Shown here: positions 7,120-12,995 of the stretch, in pieces
Position numbering within the stretch: position 1 is the stretch's first letter
Layout: each line of letters opens with the position of its first letter
Notes under the pieces: generated by a model
Told to the model about the DNA's origin: nothing
Seen by the model: only the letters and a program-made list of their open reading frames with translations
Databases searched by the model: none
Made by a program: the position numbers and the translations under genes
Assembly (NCBI GenBank): GCA_905233335.1
Contig: CAJOED010000015.1
Coordinates: forward strand, 7,805-20,799
Direction of reading: 5' to 3'
Source of the DNA: an uncultured Synergistales bacterium
Lineage (GTDB): Bacteria > Synergistota > Synergistia > Synergistales > Aminobacteriaceae
DNA length: 12,995 nucleotides

Positions 7120-7989
7120 ATGCAGATTGATATTAACAGCAGGTTAATAGCACTCATCGGCACACCGCTTAGTCAGTCATTCGCGGCAAGAATGCAGAAC
7201 TCGGCTTATCAGGCGGCAGGTTTCAACATGGTCTACTGTTACTGTGAGGCAGACAGCACACACCTCAAAGAAATCATCGACGGCATCCGCTACATGCCCA
7301 CGTTCTTAGGCTGTGCAGTAACGAAACCCAACAAAGAGAACGTCATGCAGTACCTCGACGACCTCGATCCCCTCTGCAAGAAAATCGGAAGCTCTAACAC
7401 AGTAGTGAAGACAGAAGGCGGCAAACTCGTGGGCTACAACACGGACGGTTACGGAGCAATCCGCGACATAAAAGAGCACAACTGCGTCATAAAAGACAAG
7501 GTAATGTTCTCGTTCGGTGCGGGCGGAACTGGCAGGAGCGTATGTCTTGAGCTTGCTGAAGAGGGAGCAAAGAAAATCTACATCTCTTCACGTTCGGAGA
7601 AATGCGAAACACTAAGCGCGGAAATCAACAAGTTCTACCCCGGCGTGTGCGTTCCCGTAAGAGCCGCTGATGAGGACGGAATCAAGAAGGCACTTGATGA
7701 GACAGATATTATTCTCAACCTTTCAGGGCTTGGCATGAGGGGCAAAGAAGAATATACATGCGTCGACAAAAAATTCCTGAAACCCTCTCACATTTGCTTT
7801 GACGCAACATACAACCCGGCAGAAACTCGTTTCCTGAAAGAAGCAAAAGAAGTCGGTTGCATGACGATTAACGGACTCGGCATGTCGTTGTATCAGGGCT
7901 TGCGACAGATACAGCTCTGGACGGGCGGAAAGGCTGTACCGCTGGACGTAATGCGCCAGACACTTATGGACATTCTCGCAGGAAAGTAA
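7120..7989 (+). CDS. aroE: Shikimate dehydrogenase family oxidoreductase (AroE-like)
   Basis: AroE interconverts 3-dehydroshikimate and shikimate with NAD(P). The 289-residue protein has both family domains. The substrate domain has PLSQS (16-20), VTKPNK with the probable catalytic Lys at 72, SSNT (91-94) and GYNTDGYG with the partner Asp at 109. The nucleotide-binding domain has GAGGTGRS (133-140) and ISSR (155-158) after the second strand. The C-terminal substrate loop contains the usual Gln (Q259). The substrate loop deviates from the common SHSxSP...HN pattern, reading SQSFAARMQN. It leads a catabolic-looking operon with a TRAP carboxylate transporter rather than an aromatic biosynthesis cluster. 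It may therefore run in the oxidising direction on shikimate, quinate or a related hydroxy-acid. CAGGAG at 9 bases supports the start. The family is secure, and the symbol marks family rather than a proven biosynthetic role. Confidence 0.85.
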   Translation: MQIDINSRLIALIGTPLSQSFAARMQNSAYQAAGFNMVYCYCEADSTHLKEIIDGIRYMPTFLGCAVTKPNKENVMQYLDDLDPLCKKIGSSNTVVKTEGGKLVGYNTDGYGAIRDIKEHNCVIKDKVMFSFGAGGTGRSVCLELAEEGAKKIYISSRSEKCETLSAEINKFYPGVCVPVRAADEDGIKKALDETDIILNLSGLGMRGKEEYTCVDKKFLKPSHICFDATYNPAETRFLKEAKEVGCMTINGLGMSLYQGLRQIQLWTGGKAVPLDVMRQTLMDILAGK

Positions 7990-8052
7990 CGATAACAAGT
8001 GCCGCTGCTGGTACGTGGGCGGCGAATTTTCATGAAGGGAGTAAAACACATA

Positions 8053-8910
8053 ATGGCACGTAAATTTTCACTGGCATATCTGACAATCCCCGGCGTTAAT
8101 CCGATGGATCAGATCAAGATCGCAAAAGAAGCCGGCTATGACTTTGTGAGCCTCCGCACAATTCCCATGCACCTGCCCGGAGAACCTGAATTTCTTCCGC
8201 AGAAAGACCCCGCACTGTTCGACGCAATCAAAGCCGCACTCAAAGAGTACGACATGCCCCTAATGGACATCGAGCTTGCGCGCATTCGTAAGGATCTCGA
8301 CATCAACGAGTACAAGCCAGCATTCGAGGCCGCCGCGAAACTTGGAGCTACTGACGTTCTCGGAAGCGTATGGACAAGAGACCGCGCATGGTACACAGAG
8401 ACAGCCGGAAAAGTTGCAGACATGGCAAAAGAATTTGGGCTGAAGTTCAACATTGAGTTCCTTCCTTGGGCGGGCGTGAGAAATTTGCAGGAAGATATTA
8501 CGCTCATCGATGACCTCAATGCGGCAGGACATGACAACGTTTTCGTAATGGTAGATACTCTCCATGCAGGGCGTGCAGGCGTAACAGGCTCCGAACTCGC
8601 AAGGACACCGAGAAAATATTTCAACTTCATTCACCTTTGCGACGGCCCCGCTCCTGAAGGTGCAGAGTGCAAAGATACCGTGCTCGACAACATCAAAGAT
8701 GACCTCATGCTGTACACCGCACGTGAAGCAAGATTCTATCCCGGTGAAGGCGACGTGAAAATTGCTGACATGATTAAGGCCATGCCGAATATCCCGCTGT
8801 CAATCGAGCTTCCCAACCTGAAAGAGATTAAGGCTCGCGGTAATGCCGGACATGCGAAACAGTGTCTTGAAGTGGCCAAGAAATATTTTGCCGCTAACGG
8901 TGTCGACTAA
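8053..8910 (+). CDS. Xylose-isomerase-like TIM-barrel protein (sugar isomerase / dehydroshikimate dehydratase type)
   Basis: This is a 285-residue cytoplasmic TIM barrel of the AP-endonuclease-2/xylose-isomerase-like superfamily. Its members include hydroxypyruvate isomerase, inosose dehydratase (IolE), sugar epimerases and 3-dehydroshikimate dehydratase. Probable divalent-metal ligands sit at the ends of successive strands: E135 (NIEFLPW), D168 and H171 (VDTLHAGRAG), H194 (FIHLCDGP) and E252 (SIELPN), with E74 (DIEL) earlier in the barrel. The early ATG at 8032 and a further upstream in-frame start lack a ribosome site, whereas GAAGGGAG lies 11 bases before the ATG at 8053, where the barrel's first strand begins. 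The gene lies between the AroE-like and lyase genes and its stop overlaps the lyase start by one base. Next to an AroE homologue, dehydroshikimate dehydratase is an attractive but unproven specific function. Confidence 0.85.
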   Translation: MARKFSLAYLTIPGVNPMDQIKIAKEAGYDFVSLRTIPMHLPGEPEFLPQKDPALFDAIKAALKEYDMPLMDIELARIRKDLDINEYKPAFEAAAKLGATDVLGSVWTRDRAWYTETAGKVADMAKEFGLKFNIEFLPWAGVRNLQEDITLIDDLNAAGHDNVFVMVDTLHAGRAGVTGSELARTPRKYFNFIHLCDGPAPEGAECKDTVLDNIKDDLMLYTAREARFYPGEGDVKIADMIKAMPNIPLSIELPNLKEIKARGNAGHAKQCLEVAKKYFAANGVD

Positions 8911-9836
8911 TGAACTTGCCCGAAAAAGTTTCTATCTGTGAAGTTGGACTCCGGGACGGACTGCAGAACGAAAAAGTTATCCCCACGACTGATGACAAAG
9001 TAGCGTTGCTGAAGGGAATTATCGACGCAGGCTATAAGGTTATTGAGGTCGGCTCGTTCATGCACCCGAAAAAAGTCCCTCAAATGGCAGACACTGACGA
9101 GATATTCAAGCGCATCGGTGAAGTACCTGATGATGTCGAACTCCGCGCGTTGATACCGAACACACGAGGCGTACAGCGTGCTATCGACTGCGGGTGCAAA
9201 AAGGTAAAACTCAATGTTTCCGCAAGCCGTATGCACAACCTGAAGAATCTCAACAGGACTCCCGAAGAGAGCGTTGCCGGTTTTGCCGACTGCGTGAAGA
9301 TGGCGAACGAGAACAATATCGCGATTTCCGGCTCTATCTCCATGCCGTTTGCTTCACCATGGGAAGGCAGAACTCCCGTTGAGGATGTCGACGCTATCAT
9401 TGAGGCGTATATGAAGGTCGGTATCAATGAGATCTCACTCTCTGACGCTTCCGGCCAGGCAGTTCCGAATCAGGTCTACTCACTCTGCAAGCACGTACGC
9501 GAGAAATACCCGGAGGCTTCCTGGTGGCTTCACTTCCACAACACGAGGGGCGCGGCAATGGCGAATATTCTTGCGGCAATGCAGGCGGGAATGACACGCT
9601 TTGATGCTTCATTCGGCGGCTTGGGGGGCTGTCCGTTCGTACCCGGTGCTGCGGGCAACATCTCATCGGAGGACGTAATCAACATGCTCGACGAAATGGG
9701 AATTGCTACAGGCATTGACGTGCTGAAAGTTATGGCTCTGTCCCGGAAAGTCGGCGAACTCGTCGGGCACGGTCTCGACAGCTATGTATTGCGTGCAGGA
9801 CGCTCCAAAGACTTAATTGCGTCCCAGACGGAATAG
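8910..9836 (+). CDS. HMG-CoA lyase-like DRE-TIM metallolyase
   Basis: Hydroxymethylglutaryl-CoA lyase splits HMG-CoA to acetyl-CoA and acetoacetate. The 308-residue product has the family framework: EVGLRDGLQNE with R15 and D16, SFMHPKKVPQM (49-59), metal ligands H208 and H210 (LHFHNTRG), the catalytic-loop cysteine C241 in GGLGGCPF, and N250 (AAGN). It differs from classical HMG-CoA lyases, having Leu instead of Pro before RDG and HFHNTRG instead of HCHDTYG. It therefore belongs to a divergent branch often annotated by similarity only. The start overlaps the preceding stop as TAATG, with no strong ribosome site, which suggests translational coupling to the TIM-barrel gene. No CoA transferase or CoA ligase lies in the operon. 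The substrate may thus be another branched hydroxy-acyl-CoA, or a non-CoA acid. Family assignment is firm, exact reaction uncertain. Confidence 0.88.
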   Translation: MNLPEKVSICEVGLRDGLQNEKVIPTTDDKVALLKGIIDAGYKVIEVGSFMHPKKVPQMADTDEIFKRIGEVPDDVELRALIPNTRGVQRAIDCGCKKVKLNVSASRMHNLKNLNRTPEESVAGFADCVKMANENNIAISGSISMPFASPWEGRTPVEDVDAIIEAYMKVGINEISLSDASGQAVPNQVYSLCKHVREKYPEASWWLHFHNTRGAAMANILAAMQAGMTRFDASFGGLGGCPFVPGAAGNISSEDVINMLDEMGIATGIDVLKVMALSRKVGELVGHGLDSYVLRAGRSKDLIASQTE

Positions 9837-9849
9837 TAATAGGAAACAA

Positions 9850-9887
9850 CCCCCTGTTGTAATATCGCGGGGGGAATTAATATTTTT
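9850..9887 (+). terminator. Weak hairpin in spacer between lyase and TRAP genes
   Basis: CCCCC (9850-9854) can pair with the G run at 9869-9874 across a loop of about 14 bases, and an A+T stretch ending in TTTTT (9883-9887) follows. The U run is not adjacent to the stem, so this is at best a leaky terminator or attenuator between enzyme and transporter genes. The rest of the 71-base spacer holds only the AGGAGG ribosome site of the next gene. Confidence 0.25.
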
Positions 9888-9907
9888 ACAGTCAGGAGGA
9901 TTTATTA

Positions 9908-10480
9908 ATGTTCAAATGGCTTGATGAGCATTTTGAAGAAGTGCTTATGGTCATATTTCTGATTCTGATTGCGTGCGTTATGATGCTTCAGGTCGTTGTG
10001 CGCAAAATCCCGTTCATACAGTCGCTGACATGGGCGGAAGAATTTTCGCGCTTCATGTGGATTATGAGCGTGTTCATTTCGCTCCCCTACACAATCCGCA
10101 AAGGCAACATGCTCCGCGTCAGTGTCGTACTTGACCTTATGCCGCAGAAACTCCGCAAAACCATAAATCTTTGCGTTGATGTCATCGTAGCGGCGTGTAT
10201 GGCTCTGTTAGCGTATCACTCGATCGAGTGCCTCAAGTGGTCGGCGGGTGAAATGCTTGAGGGCGCAAAGGCGGAAACTTCTCCGGCTATGGACTGGCCG
10301 ATGTGGTGGCTGTATGCGGTCGGTCTTTTCGGGTTCTGCCTCGCAACGTTGAGGGCGATTCAGATGTTCTTTGTGCACCTCTCAAAGTTCAACGAGAAGG
10401 AATTAACGACGCTCGAACAGACACAGCTTGACGCAAAAGCAGAACTTGAAGCAGCACAATCAGCAGAGGGGGCGAAGTAA
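9908..10480 (+). CDS. dctQ: TRAP transporter small membrane subunit (DctQ family)
   Basis: DctQ subunits pair with the large DctM subunit in the inner membrane and are needed for substrate uptake driven by an ion gradient, usually sodium. The 190-residue protein has four predicted membrane helices (about 12-31, 46-62, 87-105 and 131-153) and the family signature WAEEFSRFMW (42-51). A charged, Ala/Glu-rich C-terminal tail of about 30 residues may be helical and cytoplasmic. CAGGAGGA lies 7 bases before the ATG. Only 3 bases separate it from the next gene, so the two membrane subunits are certainly co-translated. The symbol denotes the family; the transported compound is not shown. Confidence 0.93.
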   Translation: MFKWLDEHFEEVLMVIFLILIACVMMLQVVVRKIPFIQSLTWAEEFSRFMWIMSVFISLPYTIRKGNMLRVSVVLDLMPQKLRKTINLCVDVIVAACMALLAYHSIECLKWSAGEMLEGAKAETSPAMDWPMWWLYAVGLFGFCLATLRAIQMFFVHLSKFNEKELTTLEQTQLDAKAELEAAQSAEGAK

Positions 10481-10483
10481 TCA

Positions 10484-11773
10484 ATGGCAGCATTACTCGT
10501 ATTTGTAGTATTTCTCGTAGCAATAATTCTCTCGATACCTATCGGGGTCAGTATGATTCTCGGTTCTGTCGCTCCCATTCTGATGATGGCGCGCGGCGGA
10601 GTCATTCCTCAAATTGTCGACAACACGTTATCAGGTGCAAACTCAACACCTATTCTTGCTGTTCCGCTGTTCATTTTGGGCGGCGTAATCATGGCTGAAG
10701 GCGGCATCTCGAAAAAACTCTTCAACTTCTTCGCATACTTTGTCGGAAGGATCCCCGGCGGAGTTCCGTGTGCTGTCGTTCTCACGTGCTTATTCTACGG
10801 CGCAATTTCTGGTTCCGGCCCTGCAACAACAGCAGCAGTCGGTGCTATGTGCGTTCCGTTCATGGTCGATCTTGGCTACAACAAGACGTGGGCGGCAGGA
10901 TTAATAGCGGTTGCGGGAGGCTTGGGTGTCATCATTCCTCCGTCGATACCGTTCGTCCTGTACTCGTTAGCGACGGGCGTATCAACCGGAAAATTATTTC
11001 TTGGCGGCGTGTTCCCCGGCATATTAATCGGCTTGTTCCTCATGGCTTATGCTATATTCTACTGCCTCACAAAGGGCGAGGACAAAGCAAAAATCAAAGC
11101 ACGTCTCGACGAAATCAGCGCAAACGGTTTCTGGCCTCTGTTCAAAGATTCGTTCTGGGCGTTGATGTGCCCGATAATAATTCTCGGCGGTATCTACACG
11201 GGATTTTTCACACCGACAGAAGCAGCAGTTGTGTCCGTGTTCTATGCTATCATCGTGTGCCTGTTCATTGAGCGTTCGATAAAGTTCTCGGCACTTCCTG
11301 CGTTCCTCGTAAGCTCCGTGAAAACATACGGCGGACTTGCGTTCGTTCTTGCGTTTGCTACGGCATTCGGTCGTGTTCTTTCTCTCACACATGCAACATC
11401 AGCAGTACAGGACTTCATACTCAACAACTTCCATAGTTCTGTAGCAGTATTGAGCGTGTGCACAGTAATATTCTTGATACTCGGCATGATTATGGACACC
11501 GGCCCAGCAATAATCATTCTTGCTCCTGTTCTGCTTCCTGCTGTGAAGATGCTCGGCGTTGACGAAGTTCATTTCGGTGTTGTGCTTGTGTGCTGTCTGT
11601 CAATCGGACTCGCGACTCCTCCGTTCGGACTGGATCTTTTCGTTGCGGGCAATATCTCTCAGGACAACCCGATGGATGTTGCTGCTCGTGCATTCCCGTT
11701 CATTATCGCGTTCCTTCTGTCATTAGCCCTGATTGTCTACGTACCTGCAGTCAGCACATGGCTTGTATATTAG
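10484..11773 (+). CDS. dctM: TRAP transporter large membrane subunit (DctM family)
   Basis: DctM forms the transport path of the tripartite TRAP system. The 429-residue protein is hydrophobic throughout, consistent with the usual dozen or so membrane and hairpin segments. It shows the characteristic motifs AISGSGPATTAAVG (107-120), GGLGVIIPPSIPF (145-157) and GIYTGFFTPTEAA (236-248), and near the C-terminus ATPPFGLDLFVA. These regions line the substrate and sodium sites in structurally known members. Length is normal and no break is visible. GAGGGGG some 13-19 bases before the ATG supports translation. The order small subunit, large subunit, binding protein puts the receptor last, one of several known TRAP arrangements. 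Confidence 0.95.
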   Translation: MAALLVFVVFLVAIILSIPIGVSMILGSVAPILMMARGGVIPQIVDNTLSGANSTPILAVPLFILGGVIMAEGGISKKLFNFFAYFVGRIPGGVPCAVVLTCLFYGAISGSGPATTAAVGAMCVPFMVDLGYNKTWAAGLIAVAGGLGVIIPPSIPFVLYSLATGVSTGKLFLGGVFPGILIGLFLMAYAIFYCLTKGEDKAKIKARLDEISANGFWPLFKDSFWALMCPIIILGGIYTGFFTPTEAAVVSVFYAIIVCLFIERSIKFSALPAFLVSSVKTYGGLAFVLAFATAFGRVLSLTHATSAVQDFILNNFHSSVAVLSVCTVIFLILGMIMDTGPAIIILAPVLLPAVKMLGVDEVHFGVVLVCCLSIGLATPPFGLDLFVAGNISQDNPMDVAARAFPFIIAFLLSLALIVYVPAVSTWLVY

Positions 11774-11785
11774 GGGGTTGAAGTT

Positions 11786-12838
11786 ATGAAGAAAATTATT
11801 ACTGCCCTGTTAGTATTAGTTCTTGCGTTGAGTTCGTGCGCATTCGGAGCGTCGGAATTTGACGAGACGTGGCTTGTTACTGCTGATACGACAGCAAAAG
11901 GAGCGGCGGGTCAGGTATTCGTACAGCTCGTGCAGGAAAAAGTGAAGGCGGCAAATGCAGGACTCGTGGTCGACTATTTCCCGAACGGTGAACTTGGCGG
12001 AGATGCTGACTTATTGCGTCAGGCACAGAAGGGATATATCGCTATCATGCTGTGTCAGACTGCGCCGGTTGTGTCGTTCATTCCCGAAATGGCAGTGTTC
12101 GACCTTCCTATGGTATTTGCGCGTTATGACGGTGATACGATCGACAGAGTTCTGAACGGCGACTCGGACTTCCACCAGAAAATGTCTGCGGCTTACGAAA
12201 AGGCCGGGCTTCACCTTTTGGGCTTCATGCAGAACGCAACGTACAGACTTACGACGGCCAACAAAGACCTTCAGACGCTATCAGATTTTCGCGGGCTTCA
12301 GATAAGGACGATGGAGAACGCAAACCACATGACATTCTGGACGGCAATCGGAGCAGAACCGACACCGCTGGCATGGTCGGAGCTGTATATTTCGCTGCAG
12401 AACGGTACAGTCAATGCGCAGGAGAATGCGGCGGATACGTGCGTCGGAGCACACTTTGAGGAAGTGCAGAACTACCTTGCGTGCACGAATCACATACTCT
12501 ACTGCAACCAGATATGCATTAATGACAAAGTGTACAAAGCACTGAAGCCGGAACATAAAGCAGTACTCGATAAGGCTGTAGCTGAAGCACTGCAGGAAAT
12601 GCGCCCGAAACTTGAGGAAATCGACAAGAGCAACAAGGATATACTCGTCAAAGGCAACATGAAACTGATAGAGTACGACAACTCATTCTTCACGGACGTA
12701 TTAGCGATGCAGGGAGTGAGGGATCTCTATCGGAGAATCGACAGTGCGACGAACGGACTTGCTTCATCACTCGAGAAGAGTCTTGCGGATGTTGCGGCGG
12801 CGAATGCTCCTGCTCCTGTTGAGGCACCTGCTGAGTAA
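11786..12838 (+). CDS. dctP: TRAP transporter substrate-binding protein (DctP family)
   Basis: This is the extracytoplasmic receptor that captures the substrate and delivers it to the membrane subunits. The 350-residue protein starts with KK and a hydrophobic core (4-15). LSSC (15-18) fits a lipobox, so it may be a lipoprotein anchored at Cys18; otherwise signal peptidase I could cut near residues 21-22. Family motifs include PNGELGGDADLLRQAQKG (66-83), the substrate-carboxylate arginine region with R174 in LQIRTMEN, a second Arg at 154, and the PTPLAWSELYISLQNGTVNAQEN stretch around 192-213. R174 points to an organic-acid ligand. The tail (about 338-350) is Ala/Pro-rich. A G-rich ribosome site (GGGGG) lies 8 bases upstream, and the gap to the large subunit is 12 bases. 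A strong terminator follows. The ligand is unknown. Confidence 0.94.
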   Translation: MKKIITALLVLVLALSSCAFGASEFDETWLVTADTTAKGAAGQVFVQLVQEKVKAANAGLVVDYFPNGELGGDADLLRQAQKGYIAIMLCQTAPVVSFIPEMAVFDLPMVFARYDGDTIDRVLNGDSDFHQKMSAAYEKAGLHLLGFMQNATYRLTTANKDLQTLSDFRGLQIRTMENANHMTFWTAIGAEPTPLAWSELYISLQNGTVNAQENAADTCVGAHFEEVQNYLACTNHILYCNQICINDKVYKALKPEHKAVLDKAVAEALQEMRPKLEEIDKSNKDILVKGNMKLIEYDNSFFTDVLAMQGVRDLYRRIDSATNGLASSLEKSLADVAAANAPAPVEAPAE

Positions 12839-12856
12839 TTCGGAAAATTCTTAATG

Positions 12857-12893
12857 TTCTCCTCTGAAATTGTTTCGGGGGAGAATTTTGTGT
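12857..12893 (+). terminator. Intrinsic terminator of the six-gene operon
   Basis: Bases 12857-12869 pair with 12873-12885 as a 13-bp stem, with two T-G wobbles, over a 3-base loop (12870-12872). TTTTGTGT follows immediately. An outer AAAATTCT (12844-12851) could also compete for pairing with AGAATTTT (12882-12889). It lies 18 bases after the stop of the binding protein, where the operon would be expected to end. Confidence 0.85.
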
Positions 12894-12898
12894 ATAAT
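12870..12898 (+). promoter_or_regulatory. Promoter candidate overlapping the terminator
   Basis: A perfect TATAAT (12893-12898) lies 17 bases after TTGTTT (12870-12875; the first three bases match the -35 consensus). The -35 lies in the loop and descending arm of the preceding terminator hairpin. Transcription would begin near 12905, about 40 bases before the ATG at 12945. The -10 is strong and the -35 weak. Confidence 0.5.
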
Positions 12899-12944
12899 TA
12901 TCTGCATCTTGTCATATCACAAATTTTTCAAGGAGGTTTTTGCA

Positions 12945-12995
12945 ATGAGAAAGATATTGTTATGCTCATTAGTAGTTTGCGTTCTGCTCTTCTCT
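12945..12995 (+). CDS. Start of an exported protein, cut by right window edge
   Basis: An ATG preceded by AAGGAGG at 8 bases opens a frame of 17 codons to the window end. The peptide MRKILLCSLVVCVLLFS has a basic start and a long hydrophobic core, the beginning of a signal peptide. With a promoter and a perfect ribosome site upstream it is almost certainly a real gene. It could be another binding protein, a lipoprotein or any secreted protein; nothing more can be said from 17 residues. Confidence 0.75.
   Translation, partial: MRKILLCSLVVCVLLFS

Noticed and set aside
7999..8052. Longer N-terminus for the TIM-barrel protein
   Set aside because: The extra residues are basic and unlike the family, and no ribosome site precedes the earlier starts.
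8136..8630. Long minus-strand frame opposite the TIM-barrel gene
   Set aside because: Low-complexity Ser/Arg-rich translation typical of an antisense shadow of a G+C-rich gene, with no ribosome site or family resemblance.
1..12995. CRISPR arrays, tRNA or rRNA genes, insertion sequences, phage or defence genes
   Set aside because: I looked for regular repeat-spacer patterns, cloverleaf-like segments, transposase motifs and terminal inverted repeats and saw none; the only tandem repeats are the two short ones near 2401-2460.

Overview
The window reads as bacterial chromosome, about 13 kb, densely coded, with purine-rich Shine-Dalgarno sites (AGGAGG type) before most genes. The G+C-rich codon use in most genes, a MutL that keeps its nicking-endonuclease motifs, WG-repeat proteins and a TRAP transporter operon suggest an anaerobic, possibly gut or rumen, bacterium. 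My best guess is Synergistota (Synergistaceae), with Negativicutes or Spirochaetota as alternatives. This is an inference from gene content and style, because the window holds no rRNA or other phylogenetic marker.

Bases 1-5552 (plus strand) are a mismatch-repair block. It starts with mutS, which is cut by the left edge, and ends with a complete mutL. Between them sits an orphan GT4-type glycosyltransferase that is visibly richer in A+T in its 5' half. It has its own near-consensus sigma-70-type promoter just after the mutS stop and a leader with two short tandem repeats, so it looks like an insertion into an ancestral mutS-mutL pair.

Bases 5553-6946 (minus strand) hold two genes. A secreted eight-unit WG-repeat protein is followed by a small HIT-family nucleotide hydrolase/transferase. 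The HIT gene converges on mutL with no spacer at all. An A+T-rich divergent control region of about 170 bp (6947-7119) follows.

Bases 7120-12838 (plus strand) form one probable operon of six genes: a shikimate-dehydrogenase family oxidoreductase, a xylose-isomerase-like TIM-barrel protein, an HMG-CoA-lyase-like DRE-TIM lyase, and a complete tripartite TRAP carboxylate transporter (small membrane subunit, large membrane subunit, binding protein). It ends at a strong intrinsic terminator. The likely logic is uptake of an organic acid, oxidation of a hydroxyl, dehydration or isomerisation in a metal TIM barrel, then retro-aldol cleavage. The substrate is unknown. A shikimate- or quinate-like hydroxy-acid is the simplest hypothesis for the first two enzymes but does not explain the lyase. 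This is the most interesting part of the window.

A further gene begins at 12945 with a signal peptide and runs off the right edge. Its probable promoter overlaps the preceding terminator hairpin. I saw no tRNA, rRNA, CRISPR, insertion sequence, phage or known defence genes.
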